Assembly (NCBI GenBank): GCA_019828595.1
Contig: JAHQRK010000025.1
Coordinates: forward strand, 186,001-250,000
Source: Aphanomyces cochlioides
Lineage: Eukaryota > Oomycota > Saprolegniomycetes > Saprolegniales > Verrucalvaceae
Reading direction: 5' to 3'
DNA length: 64,000 bases
A program made the position numbers and the translations under genes. Numbering within the stretch: position 1 is the stretch's first letter; every line of letters begins with the position of its first letter. This document shows, in pieces, positions 33,980-46,131 of the stretch. Under the pieces are notes generated by a model. That model searched no databases and was not told the DNA's origin. It saw only the letters and a program-made list of their open reading frames with translations.

Positions 33980-36900
33980 ATGGATGCGCGGACACCGCCC
34001 TTTCCGGGATTCAAGAAAAACGACGACGAGCAAAGCATGTCGTCGCCCGTAAGCGCATCGACAACCAATTCGCCTAGTACACCGCGGCGTTCGACGTTGG
34101 CAAAACAGGCGGAAAGGCTCAAAAACATGATTCGAGGACCAGCAACTCCGGCAACGCAGACGGTACAGACAGAAGAGATGCGTCTGGCGCAGAAAATGCA
34201 GCACTACTCGACGATGCGAATTCACATGAAGCGCGTGCAATATGCGCTTGAAGAAGAAAAGCGCAATTCGTTTTACCGCGAGCTGATTGTGTACCTACTC
34301 TTTCTTGCCATCATGATGATGACTGTTTGCACGTTACCGATCCAGATCCCATTCGAACACAATGATGCATTAAGTGACTTGTATTTAGACCAAGAGTTTC
34401 ACAATGTGAGCTTCAAGAAAAATATCTACGAAGTGAACTCCATCGATGAAATGTGGCAGTGGTTTGACGACGTCCTGCTGGAAGTGTATTACGACTCACC
34501 ACAATTAAATTCACGTCGAATTTCAAGTATTCAAGTTCGCACTGCAAGGATGAAAGGTATCACATGTACTCAAATTGATCCGACGAATTCGCTGGCACTT
34601 TTTCCCGACGATGTGTGCTACCAAGCGTTTGAAGACGACGACGAAGACACTACACCGTATGGAGATACTGGCTTTGGAGTACCATTTACATACGAAAATG
34701 ATCTATCGCTCTTGGTCCGTTCGCTTCGATTTACTCCGAGTATTATCAATACTCGTATGGATTATGGACGAGGTAAAATTCAGATTTCACCTGGTTCGCC
34801 TTACTTGATACATGCCAAGGTGGATATACCGTCTACCTGCCACGAGATAATGCGACTGCTGGTACAGCTCTTGTGGATGTGCTCAAGGACAGCCTGGTTT
34901 TAAAGAGCACACGGTACGTCGCGGCGACTTGGGCGCTATACAATCCAAGCTCAAACGTGTTTTCGCATCTGCAGATTATGTTCGAACTCAGCCCAACAGA
35001 TCATATTGAGCTCACACAGCGATTGATGAGCTTTCGTATATTGGGCTATCGGACATTCTTGTCATTTTTTACTACAGAAAATGTTCTTATGCTTTTTCTT
35101 TCCGTGGTGACATTGTGGTTTACAATACGTGAGGTGACGTCAGCGCTACAGCTTGGCGTGAGCAAGTATACACAGTCTATGTGGAATGCTTTTGACATCC
35201 TCCAACTTGCTTGTTTATACCTCCTCGTCTTTTACTGGTACAAGTATTTATACGAATGTCATGCAGTGATTCCCCAGCTGGAGCAGGTAGTACGGCACCA
35301 AACTTGCACGTCTCCAATGAGGTATATATGATTTACCTATCATTTATGACCCTAACTGGTTAGTGGTCGCAACTGCTTCATTGACTTGGGTTACATTGGC
35401 AACCTCGTTCAAGATATTAATAACGTCAGTGCTTGCGTCTCCCTTGTGAGTGTAGCCATTGTCTTCAAATATCTCCGGCTCAATACTCGACTCAATATGC
35501 TCTGGACGACATTACGCCTGGCAGCCAAGGATTTGATCGCATTTGTGATTATTTTCATTTTTATCTTTTTCGGCTATGCAGTTATGGGCTTTCTCTTGTT
35601 TGGTAATCACGTGCGTGAATACCGTAGCCTATCTGGTAGTCTGGCCTCATGCTTTCAAATGCTCTTGGGGGCGTTCGATTTTGACGCTCTTGCATCGGCC
35701 AATCCAGTTATGTCGGGGATGTTCTTCTTTTCTTTCATGATCTTTGTCTTTTTGATCGTCGTTAATATGTTTATTGCGATTCTGAGCGAATATTACTCGA
35801 TTGCCCAAGATGCTAAACGCAAGGAAGACGAGACAAAAAAGCATTTGCTCGATGATCGTATCGAGTATGATGTTTTGAATCACGTAACGAAATACGTGAA
35901 AGATCTCCGATGGCGAGTCAAACTCTCCCAGAAGCAACCTTTGCCGCTTCAAGGTGGTGCGTGTGTGTTGCTTGTGGATTATTCATACCTTATGGCTGAA
36001 CGTGCTCGACTTCGTGCGAAGTTCCGCACAACTGTCCGCGTCTTGAGAATCTGCATTGCCTTTTTGAAACCTCTTCGAAAGTTTTTCTCCGACTTCGACG
36101 CTGCACATGTCGTCACGTCATCGCTACTGGGCCGAACCAAGCTCACAATTCGCACCAAGTCCTCTCGTCACATGGACTACCATAAATTTCCTGTGACATA
36201 CGTCCCGCTCCATTCCAAAGCTGCGATGCCTCTGACCATGATTGAACAGCTCAAGGAAGGCGATCAAATCGAATTAGATGATGGCTCACTTACGTATGAT
36301 CGAATCTGTCTCCAAGTAATGGGCCCACAAGAGAAATATCTCGAGGGTATGACTCCCACTCGTCCGTTCGGTTTGCATCATGTCCATCCTGATATTGGAA
36401 GCGGCGCACATATTAAATGTTGCCGCGTTATTTATCAAGGCGAGATCATCGTCGCTGGAAATGAAACGTGCATTGTGACCCCTTGGATTTGGTTCAAATA
36501 TTTTGGCTCGAGTATTGTCAAGACCTTTGCACGTCTCTTTACTCGTCGATTCTGGCGATCGTCTCGAGATGGCCCCAAGACAAAAAATCACCAGATTTCA
36601 GATGATGACATATCTCAACTTTTGTCAGCCCAGCTTGTGTCGCACGGCGGCGATTCAACTGATACCCGAGGTCAGAGCTGTCGATTTGATGAACTTGTGA
36701 GACAGTTTCGTCTTTTCTTGGCCAAAAAGATGCATCAAGGCGCGATTCGAATTCCCAACAACGATTTGGAGATGTGTGTCAAGCAGGAAGCGATTGCCTT
36801 TGTCGAACGCTTCAGCAAAGCTGTTTTTCCACTGGACAAACGTGAACTTGTCGGTCATAAATATGTGCCAGCCCCAACTGACACAACGCATGTTCGCCTT

Positions 36901-37965
36901 CCCAATGCCGTCTCGCGGTTATCGGAATTCCTTGCCCATAATGCTCATGAAGTTTGGTCCCAAAGTCGTATTAATCAAGGGTGGAAGTGGGGTCCACACC
37001 GCGACAATGAACTCAAGTTGCATCCTGATCTGGTAAGATTGTATTGTAGGTGTTGATTTAAATGCTCGTAGATTGCATACGACCAATTGACAGAAGAGGC
37101 AAAGCAATATGACCGAGATACCTCGATGGAAGCTCTTAAAGTCATTCAAGCCTTGGGTTATGTCATGCAACCGAAGCATGCGAGTGGAGGAGCTATATCA
37201 AAGAGCATGACGTCATCGAGCATTGATTTTGACATTGATTTCGGCCAAGCAGTGCCTGAAGGCGAGACTTACGAGCCGAAACCCATTGTCACAGACGATG
37301 TCGAGCTCGCTCCTGAACTCAATTCGCTCGTGGAACTCCTAGCCGAAAACACGCACGATGTATGGGCTAAGAAACGCATGGAAGAAGGATGGGTCTATGG
37401 GCCCAAGCGTAACGATGCCAAGAAAGAACATGACGGCCTAGTCCCGTATGTTTATTTGACCCCTGACGAAAAAGACATGGATCGCAACACAGCTATGCAA
37501 ACTATCAAATGTATCCTGCGATGCGGATTTACTCTGAAACACAAGGAAAGCTACGATGCATCTGCAAAACCCAAATTTAAGTAAGTTTCCGTTTTGGTAT
37601 CGAGAGAATTTAACGACTTTTCTAGGATGTTTGGCCGCTCGGAAGACGTCAACACTACTCACTTGGAAGATGCCACAAACGTGATAAAAAATGTCCACAA
37701 AGCTAAAGCAGCCTTTCTCAATCGCCGCACGCATAAAACGTACGGATCCGTCACATTTGCAGATATGAATGTGAAAACTCCCCAGCCACAACGATCAGCT
37801 TCCGTTGACATGACGCAATCAACGTTCCCACTGACTCCACTAACCGAGGCCGTGGCGGCACCTCCTCTTTCTCCAGCCGCGACTACTACTACCACAACGA
37901 CCACAACGACCAGTACAACCAACACAACTGAAGAACCCGACGTGAAAATACAAATTGATCCTTAA
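33980..37965 (+). CDS. Polycystin-2-like (TRPP) cation channel with two C-terminal RyR domains
   Basis: Five exons (33980-34772, 34820-35321, 35364-37032, 37072-37580, 37626-37965) encode about 1,270 residues. After a Ser/Thr-rich cytosolic N-terminus comes TM1 (about 96-118), then a large extracytosolic polycystin domain with the family words GGYTVYLP and STRYVAATWALYN, then TM2-TM6 (about 350-572). The pore reads LASCFQMLLGAFDF, so the LGD filter of animal PKD2 is LGA here. A long cytosolic region follows. It ends with two RyR domains (Pfam RyR type): LAHNAHEVWSQSRINQGWKW (about 945-1025) and LAENTHDVWAKKRMEEGWVY (about 1070-1150). A poly-Thr tract coded by ACT/ACC repeats precedes the C-terminus. 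Intron 3 splits the first RyR domain. Family knowledge predicts a Ca2+-permeable cation channel of cilia/flagella or internal membranes. The RyR fusion is the unusual part. Confidence 0.9.
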
Positions 37966-38513
37966 GTCTGCAGTTAGACAAGTAGATAGACCACTAGAGT
38001 CAAAATGTAAATGGAGCAGGAGCAGTTTGGCCATGGCTACCTCAATGTACACTATCTTGGCCAATGCTTTTTTTCTGTTTTGCATAGCTCCAACCAAATT
38101 TCCGCGATCGAACACAAGAAAAGCTAGCTCGTATTCTCAAGATTAACTCGGCAAGAATCCTCTTGGTTGATATCCGAATTTTGTCGTACCCGAGAATTCG
38201 TAGTAAAACTTGGGGGGGGGCGAGATTCTCATTTCGTATCGATACAGCAAAAATTTAACTTCACCGGGCGGTGTCCTATGCACTTCCTTAAAGTACCAGA
38301 GATTTATCCGAGATTAGTCCTTTTCCTAAATGGCATGAAGATTTTTCATGCAATCTACCAGAAGGTCAGCGAACCACAGGGCATGATCATACGACAGAAT
38401 TGTCTTCTGGTTAAATATAAGGTCTAGTTGGTATAGGTACAGAAATCCATTAATTCTGCCCAGCTTTGGTAAACTGCGAAACTTGGAATTGAATCATTGG
38501 TTTTGTGGGACTC
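37966..38513. other. Intergenic stretch between convergent genes
   Basis: No gene seen. It contains a run of nine G near 38212-38220. Confidence 0.5.
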
Positions 38514-39416
38514 TCATGCAAGCCATGAGGTAATTGATGTGCTACGAAAGGCCTTTGGTTTAATCGGCCGACTTGCAGTTGAGTTTGACATGGTCAAGTC
38601 GATGATAGGTTTCAAGTCATTGCGCTCGACAAATGACAGTGTCTTGGGGATCACTACGGTTGGAGCTGCAGGGGCTGGTGGCTGGACCGGTTGATTTCGG
38701 ATGGTCAAGTCAAATGGCGGTAGAGACTTGGGCAGAGCTCGCTTAAGTTTCTTTTCTCGTTGCTTTGGTGCAATGACATCAACAATGGTATTTTCCTTGT
38801 TGCGTTCCTGAAGCTTCTTGAGAACTTTGGTATACTGCTCTTGACGGAACTTATTGGCTTTCTTGAGCGCAACTATGATATGCGCTGGGTTCCGGAGCTC
38901 TTTCTCGAGGGCTTCGGCATCGTTGGATCTCAGGAACGTCAAGGTGGCTTCATCGATTTCGTCAGATTTTCGCTTCTTGTTCATCAATTCCACTGTATGT
39001 TTCATCAATTGTACTTCGTTTTGAAGGCGTTCCTTGTCTTTTCTCAACTCGTTGGCCTTGCTTTCTAGCTGTTTGTATGCTGAACGCACTTTGACGTCAT
39101 AGGCTTCCCATTCATCAAGCTTGTTGCGCGCTGTGTCAAGTTCCTCTTGATACTGGTTGAGTGCTTTCTTCAATAATTCTACTTTCTTATCGCTCTTTGA
39201 CTTTTCAGGCGATGGACTGGTGGTGACGACTGCTGGCACTCGGAAAAACAACCGAATGAGGTCGCTTGGACGCGTTTTTCGACGGCATTGCGGGCAATTT
39301 GGCCTGGCTTCTATTGCACTCGAGATACACTTAGAATGGAAGACGTGGCCACACGGCGCAGCGCGGAGATCTTGGACGAGAGGATCCAGGCATACGACAC
39401 AATCCCCTTCTTCCAT
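38514..39416 (-). CDS. TRAIP: TRAIP-like RING E3 ubiquitin ligase
   Basis: The single-exon gene encodes 300 residues from the ATG at 39416. A RING finger fills residues 7-45 (CVVCLDPL, CGHVFHSKC, CPQC) and is followed by a long coiled coil (about 75-215) that includes NELRKDKERLQNEV and the segment TFLRSNDAEALEKELRNP. This layout (N-terminal RING, coiled coil, ALKKANKFRQEQYTKVLKKL block) matches TRAIP, the ligase that ubiquitinates replisome components at stalled or converged forks. The extreme C-terminus, RSTSITSWLA, sits where TRAIP carries a PCNA-binding PIP box and resembles a degenerate one. A perfect palindrome TATCCGGATA lies about 53 bp upstream of the ATG. Confidence 0.85.
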   Translation of the reverse strand: MEEGDCVVCLDPLVQDLRAAPCGHVFHSKCISSAIEARPNCPQCRRKTRPSDLIRLFFRVPAVVTTSPSPEKSKSDKKVELLKKALNQYQEELDTARNKLDEWEAYDVKVRSAYKQLESKANELRKDKERLQNEVQLMKHTVELMNKKRKSDEIDEATLTFLRSNDAEALEKELRNPAHIIVALKKANKFRQEQYTKVLKKLQERNKENTIVDVIAPKQREKKLKRALPKSLPPFDLTIRNQPVQPPAPAAPTVVIPKTLSFVERNDLKPIIDLTMSNSTASRPIKPKAFRSTSITSWLA

Positions 39417-39468
39417 CAAATGGCACGCCGATGGAATTCGGAAAAGTGGTGGGAAAATTCAAAACTGA

Positions 39469-39478
39469 TATCCGGATA
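39469..39478. promoter_or_regulatory. TATCCGGATA palindrome upstream of the TRAIP-like gene
   Basis: A perfect 10-bp palindrome, 53 bp upstream of the TRAIP-like ATG and just beyond the 3' end of the neighbouring gene. It belongs to the TTATCCGG/CCGGATAA group seen near other starts in this window. Confidence 0.45.
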
Positions 39479-39509
39479 ACTCCGTTTGAAATTTTTTATC
39501 CGAATTTTA

Positions 39510-40817
39510 TCATTTTAAAATTTGCCGGGAAAGTGCAACCAGGATCATGAAAAGAAAGAGCGCCAAGAACAAGACCAAGACGACGCTCATAGCTCGGCAT
39601 ACGATGCGATCTATTGCCGAAGGAAGCGGACGGATTGTCACTTGACTGGTGGTTCTCTGATGGTGCATTTGTTGGAGCACGGCTCGCGTTCGCAAGCCCA
39701 AACGCTGACTCTACGCACATTTAACTTGTCGGTGACATTACGTGCCAACACACCGTTCGAAGCGATTGATGAAGCCGTTGCCGTTGGTTCCGACGACGAA
39801 GTGTTGGGTGAGTAACCTGGGGATGCCACTCTGGCACAGGCTCGTCTGGTGTGTCGGTTGGTGTGCCCTCGAAAGCCTCGCTCAAGAGATCGTCCGAGTC
39901 AGATAGATCCGGCAGTGTTTCCTCGGATGGATGCAATGGACCAGAGACTCCTAGCTTTTTGAGCATCGCCGTCTCCAATGCATCGATTCGTTCAGCTGGT
40001 GATCTCGTGCTACATGATCGAGAAATATCATCGAGGATTCAAAAGTACTCGTACTCGTTTGGATCGATAAATACTTGGCACAAGTTGGTCGCCACTTCGA
40101 ACAGAAAAATGGTTGTTTCTGGCGATGATGCAACATCTGCGCAATTCGATACCCATGATCCCAAATCATCCATCACTTGTTGGCCCTAGTCGAGGCGTCA
40201 GATCAAACATCCTCTGGACGATCTACTTCAGGAGTCGCGAGCATGTGAATATAGCTCTTCAGAGTCGACGAAGCTTGAAGCATTACGGCTTTCGCCTCAG
40301 GAGTTCCAATTGCTTCCATCGTCTAGTAAATTCAAATGTCCAGCAGCTTGTTTATTCCATGAAGTCAACCTTGGCGACCGTTGCGACACAATTCTGAATA
40401 ACGTCGTGGCCTTGTGGAGTCGCAAGTGCTTGGAACGTATTGTTGCGCAATGTCTACGACTGCTGAGTGGTACATTTCAAATGGTCAATACTATTGTGGA
40501 TCTCGACAACTCTGCTGATTTGTCCGTGTTGATCACATGGAGAGAGTTGGCTATTGCAAGCCCGAGGAGTCGTGAGAGATCTCGTGCACGCTGCGGAGCA
40601 TAGCTCTTCAGCACTTCCCAGATACGCTCACTCCACACATGTGGATTGAAGATCGATGTCGAGATCATATCCGCACCTGGAAAGCTCAAGAACGCGACTC
40701 TTAGGACGACGTACATGGCGAAATGAACGTGGCATCCACGGCTTGACCAGCTAGTTGCATAAGCGCGTAGGACAACAGTCCGACGCTTCCGAGAAGACTT
40801 CGCTCAACTGGCGCCAT
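39510..40817 (-). CDS. Tail-anchored membrane protein, unrecognised, seven exons
   Basis: No frame here is long, but seven exons join in frame through 38-47-nt GT-AG introns: 40817-40715, 40676-40492, 40453-40370, 40322-40227, 40185-40049 (or 40055), 40009-39754 and 39710-39510. The product is about 350 residues. It starts MAPVERSLLGSVGLLSYALM, continues through a helical region with two repeat-like blocks (TFQALATPQGHDVIQNCVA and YIHMLATPEGQQVMDDLGS), then an acidic linker (DLSDSDDLLSEAFEG). It ends with one hydrophobic helix, VVLVLFLALFLFMILVAL, six residues from the C-terminus. That end predicts a tail-anchored protein of the ER, mitochondrial outer membrane or peroxisome. I do not recognise the family. 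The consistent introns and phase make it a real gene. Confidence 0.7.
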
Positions 40818-41451
40818 TTGCGCAAGATTTTGTTGATGTCGTTGGAAAACGGTTGGTGTCGACACTATTTTATGATTAGCGTGACATTTGGTGTTGCCAC
40901 GCACTTCGTTGCGCAAGGAGCTGCGCTGCTAAAGATTATCCCAAGCTTATGGAGATTTATATGCTGTTCTTATCTGGACTTGATCTTGTTGCTACATAAT
41001 CCACGACTTTTGTGCCTGAATAGCATAAAGTTGGCTGTGACAATGTGGCTTCATAAGACAGTGTTGAAGAAACGGAGAAGTGATCGAACTTCCAATACAG
41101 AGGTATAATCTCCATTGGAAGGCTTGATCGACTAAGAATACCCCAACGCCTGCCTTCCATAGCTGTCGCTGTGATTTCCAGCTTAAACCGTGTTACCAAC
41201 GACCAAAGAGCATAAACTTTGTTTATCATTATTGCCAATCACATGACATTATTCATGAATAATACCACGAATTTCAACCAATTAAACGCATTATTTAAGG
41301 TCATTATTATTATCCAATGAAATATCGTAAATTCATTTACTAAAATTTAATTGGATGCTGATTACTCAATTATCCTGAATTATGAATTTGATGGGCTAGA
41401 CTTTTGTCCAATATTAATGCTTCATTTTGTGATTTGCTTTCAACAAGCATC
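40818..41451. other. Intergenic stretch between divergent genes
   Basis: No gene seen; presumably holds the promoters of the tail-anchored protein gene and of WDR59. TTATCCTGAAT near 41370 is a weak match to the shared promoter motif. Confidence 0.45.
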
Positions 41452-44097
41452 ATGGACGACCTGGGGCCGGTGGATCTTCAGCGCACGTCCAGTGCGCATT
41501 CTGTCTCGTGGATGGAATCGACAGTGCATAGCAATATCAATGTGAAGTATGATGTCAATGCAAGTGCTCTCTCGGTCGACGCCACGGGATCTTTTGGCGT
41601 GCTAGCCGCCCGGAAAGGGCTGTACGTGGTAGACCTCGAATCGCCATATCAAGCCGCAAGAACGCTACATCACCAGGTAAACAAGGCGGGATAAATATTT
41701 CTCATGTCTTTCGTGGATAGACCAAGTGGGATGTGACCGTCGTCAAGTGCAATCCCCACATTCCCTACAAAGGTGTCGTCGCATCGACATCAAACCATAA
41801 TACGCTGTTATGGAACATCGACCACAATATTTCGACCCATATTGGAGTTTTGTCAAGCCAACAACCGCTGATTTCAACTCTGCGAGCTCATACTCGTCCA
41901 GTTACGGACGTTGCGTGGTCTCCTTCCGAGCCGACTGTCTTGGCAACTAGCTCCGCAGATACCAAAACGCACCTATGGGATATTAGAACGCCAAAGAAAC
42001 CTGCGCAGTCTCTGTGTGCATTTACAACAAGCGCAACTCAAGTTGAGTGGAATCGATTGGACTCGTACTCTCTTGCAACAGCTCATGATGGTGACGTTCG
42101 TATTTGGGATACAAGAGCGTGCGATAAACCGACTGTGACCATTACAGCGCACATGCAAAAAATCTTTGGTTTGGATTGGAGTCCTACAAATATGCATGAG
42201 CTTGTAACTTGCTCTGAAGACAAGACAATCAAGTTCTGGAATGTCACTCAGCCTCGCATTGGCCAAGGTTTTGATTGAATTAAGGTAGTTCTTGGCTCAC
42301 TTTAACTCTAGGCATGGTTACGACTGGAGCTCCAGTGTGGCGAGCGCGGTATACTCCATTTGGAGATGGTCTTGTCACGATTTCCCATCGTCAAGATCAT
42401 ATTTTACGTCTCTGGTCTCTTGGCCGTGATACATCGATAGAGCCAAAACCGGTGTGTTGCGTTCCATGTTCGAAGGTTTAACTATCACTAGGTGTACGAT
42501 TTCGTCGGACATAAAGATCTTGTTAAGGGATTTGCATGGAGACAAGCTTATGGGGCGTTTCAACTCATCTCTTGGAGCAAGAATCAAGAGCTTCGTATGT
42601 GGCGGCTTGATAGCGTGCCACTTGAGGCCTGCGGATTGTCCAAGCCAGCAACGTCTGTTGTACCAAATGATTTACAATTACAGACGACGTCAACAGCCTT
42701 GGTGGAACAACAACAACAACAAGCGCCTCAAATACCTTTGTCCAATTCTTCTCGTTTCCCGAACTCCGTCTTTCGATTCGATCTGTCGTCCCTGAAAGCT
42801 GACTTTACCCCCCTTCCTCTTCCTGCAAATGTTACTACCAGCACAACCAATTTGGACGTTTGGGACGTCGAAGATTGGCATCCTCCAACAAATAATTCGA
42901 CGATGATGGAACCGCTCTCTGCATCCTCGGTTGAGACCAACTTTCGAGAGCCGATTCGTCGTGTATCAGGGGGATGCTTCAGCGGCCCCAACTGCCTGGT
43001 TTACTTTGATTCTCGTGTTGCTATCGGCCAGTCCAAAGTGCTCCATCGTGCCACGCCGACGTTGGCACCGCTGCCATCGGCGGATTTCTCCTGGACAGAA
43101 GATTACATGTTGGATGATATGCTGCTCGATGACGCGAAACCTGATACTGCTGCAAAACCATCATCGGCCACAGCGGCATCTGCGTCCTCACCGTACATGG
43201 ACAACGCACACGCTCTCGTTGTCAAAGTCAACGTCTTGGATTGCATGTTTCTCTGTGGTGGAGCCCGTCATCCAACTCCTACTACTGCGAATATCGTCGC
43301 TGCGCCGCCTCAAGTTCACGCCAAGAATGCTGCTGCTGCTGGAGATGTCGAATTGAGCCAAATGTGGTCCGTGTTAGCTATTTCGGCATCTGCAGCCACG
43401 GAGGAACGCATGAACGAGTCCAATGTCCTTACACCTCCGTGGAGTGCCCATCCATTTGGCTCAAATCTTGTACAGCACGTCTTGGAACTGTGTGAAGCTG
43501 CCGGGGACATTTCAACATCTGCCGCGATCGTGTGCTCGTTGGCCAATCCAAGCCACCATGATCTCTTAATTGATTCACCAAAAGAATGGCAACGTTATGA
43601 TGGCTACAAGCAAGCCCATGCAGATTTGCTCTACCGCCAAGGGGCCATGAATGTCCGCTGCGAGACGCTCAAGCACTTGCATTCACCACCAGAACCCCAT
43701 GTCGGCTTGACGCTGGCACTCTATTGTCATAACTGTGGCCGGGTAATCTCTTTGCAAACCAAGGATTCATCTCACAAACGTGTTTAATTGTAGCCAAGTA
43801 GCGAATTGTTTTGCGGACATTGCAAAGACTTTAGCATCAAATGCTCAGTGTGTGAGCTAGTCGTTCGTGGCCAGAGCATCTTTTGTATGAATTGTGGCCA
43901 TGGAGGCCATACAAACCACTTGGTCGATTGGTTCGCCACTGAGGTACACTGAAGTTCCGTCAATGAAATGTTTAACCGCTCTGAATTAGAATGCATGCCC
44001 GACTGGATGTGGCTGTTGGTGTAAACAAGCACCAGGATCGATGGAATTCCACATGCCTCCTACAACACCGCACCTCGCCAGATCGTTTTCGTTCTAA
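41452..44097 (+). CDS. WDR59: WDR59-like GATOR2 subunit
   Basis: Six exons (41452-41676, 41721-42267, 42312-42451, 42492-43742, 43794-43943, 43990-44097) give about 806 residues. The N-terminal half is a WD40 beta-propeller (THLWDIRTPKKPAQSL, VRIWDTRA, IKFWNV, LRLWSLGRD, LRMWRLDS). The C-terminus is a zinc-binding RING-like module with CHNCGR, FCGHCKDFSIKCSVCELVVR, FCMNCGHGGHTNHLVDWF and, after the last intron, CPTGCGCWC. This WD40-plus-C-terminal-RING layout and the signature CPTGCGC end identify WDR59 (yeast Mtc5/Sea3), part of the GATOR2/SEAC complex at the lysosome or vacuole that promotes TORC1 signalling when amino acids are present. No damage is seen. Confidence 0.92.
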
Positions 44098-44586
44098 CCC
44101 GTCATTTGTGTTATTTAATCAATCTGTTGCCGCCATGGTGCAAACACGAGCGAATATGCTAGTTTTGAATAGTTGTGATATCAATAGACGTAATCTACTG
44201 TCACGTCCACTTAATCTCTGCTTTGCGTCCAAGTGCATCAGTGAGGGAGGACAAATTCCCCCACAATACCCAATGGAAAGAAAGTCCAGGAAGTAATGAG
44301 CCCAAGGTCCCTATTCCATTGTCCATCGGCATACATGAATCCCTTTTTGTTGTTCTAGCCATTAGCAATCGGGAAATGCTCTTCTTTGGCGGCCTTTGAC
44401 TTCGGCGTCAAGTTATCTATCCTGTCGATCGTTTTTGATTTTCAAAACTTTGGTCTGGAAGTGTTCATGTGAGATTATCCGGAAAATACCGGATAAGAAA
44501 TTTGAGTTTCGCGCGCTATGATGCATACTGAAATCAAGTAATAAATCTAAACATGTGATTCAGTATCGAATTTGTCCGCCAAAGAA
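44098..44586. other. Intergenic stretch; 5' region of the DEK gene
   Basis: No gene is seen. It holds the inverted repeat at 44475-44496 described separately. Confidence 0.5.
44475..44496. promoter_or_regulatory. Inverted repeat TTATCCGG-6 nt-CCGGATAA upstream of DEK
   Basis: Two perfect 8-bp arms are separated by AAAATA, 91 bp upstream of the DEK ATG. Halves of the same motif occur near four other starts in the window, which makes a transcription-factor site plausible. Confidence 0.5.
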
Positions 44587-46119
44587 ATGGACGCGACCTC
44601 TGCCGAGACTACGACTGGCGCTGCCGTCGACAAGCCCGTGGCTGCTCCAGTAGAACAAACGCATGTAGAATCCATGCAAGATGAGTCCAACGCAGAGGAT
44701 GCATCGTCGAATCCTATCGAACAAGAACACCACGATGATGAACATGCGGCCAAATCAAAGAAACGAAAGGCAGAGCCACGAATTGATATTCCAGGCGAAC
44801 GTCGAAGTGAACGATCGCGTCAAGCGCCAAGACAAGTGTACCAGACAACTGAAGAAGCACCTGCTCCTGTTGAATTTGTCGTTCCTGTCGGACCAGGCAC
44901 AAAACTTCGCGACATTGACTACCTAGCAGACAAGGTACTTGCTCAGTATTACTTTGCATGGCGGGATAGTTCGCATTCTAGATCTCGAAATGCGGCAAGC
45001 GAGATGCTGAAATCTTGAAAGTGCTTTACCAAGTCATGTTTAGCCGTCGTTTCTCTGTGAGCATTGTAAGAATCCCTGTGGATTCCTCGACTGATGACTG
45101 AAATCGCGATTTCTGTTGTAGATCAAAGAAGCGAAGAAGAATATCTTAGATTTCTCGGGATACGTCCCGATAGAAGATGCAAAGGTACATCTGGACGATG
45201 TCAAAGCAGTTTTGACAACTAGATACTTGTCTAGGAGAAGGAAAAGTTTCGCGATGAACTTGCAATCAAACTTTGCCGTGCAACGGTCGGCTTTATCGAC
45301 ATCCTCATGGATTTCTTGCAGGTATCAACGCATGAGTCTGTCAGCTGTGTTAACATCGAGAAAGATTGAACGATCCAAGAAGTCATTTCCTGAAAAAGAT
45401 GGCATGCAAGGTAGCAAGGATGACAAGGTCGAGCGTATTATTGACTGGCTTGAGTCCCCATGTGCGACTGAAGTGGTTGGGTCACTTCATTAATATCTCT
45501 TCTTATATTGTGCAAATACAGAAAGCTAAAGTGCAGACCAAGACCAAGAAATCCTCGAAAAAGTCGACTGGCAAGGTATTTTAGCTTTGTCTCTCCACCT
45601 TATCCGATCTACGTACTGTAGCCGCGATCGTCAAAGAAAAAGGCGGAGGATGATGCTGAAACCGATGATGAAGAGGACGTCGCCCCCAAGAAGAAAGCAG
45701 CACCAAAACGCAAAGCGGTATGATGCTCGTATCGTCGGATTGCTGTGAATTCTGATATTCTAGGAGTCGAAGAAGAGCTCAACAGCACCTAAAAAGAAAG
45801 CTAAGACTGTCCCAGACGAAGGTGCTGAAACGGAAAGTGACAATGAAGACTTCGAAGCGATCGCACGCCAAGCTGAAGAAGGACTCAAGAAAGCAAAGAC
45901 CGGGCTCCCCGAGGACATTCAAGCGAGGATTAAACAAATCGTCACGGAAGGCGATGTCGAAACGCTTACACTGAAGACGGTATGTCCTCAGCATTGACTT
46001 TGCCAAGAATAACCTGTGGTCTGGTTGTCTAGGTCATGGATACAGTCGGAGCTGAGCTACAGGTGGATCTGAAAGCCCACAAGAAAGCTATCAAAGACTT
46101 CATTGCGAATAGTTTGTAA
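44587..46119 (+). CDS. DEK: DEK-type chromatin protein
   Basis: Nine exons (44587-44934, 44982-45065, 45122-45184, 45235-45321, 45365-45475, 45522-45575, 45622-45717, 45764-45979, 46033-46119) encode about 381 residues. The N-terminus is acidic and Lys-rich with a likely nuclear signal (KSKKRKAEP). The central DEK/SAP-like region contains GTKLRDI, KVLYQVMFSRRF, IKEAKKNILDFSGYV and DDKVERIIDWLESP. Lys-rich linkers follow. The C-terminal DEK_C domain is EGDVETLTLKTVMDTVGAEL through AIKDFIANSL. DEK proteins bind DNA and histones and shape chromatin. The exon 5 boundaries (45365 and 45475) are the least certain. The start is the first ATG. It converges with the next gene, with 12 bp between stops. 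Confidence 0.9.
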
Positions 46120-46131
46120 TTATCTTGTCGT

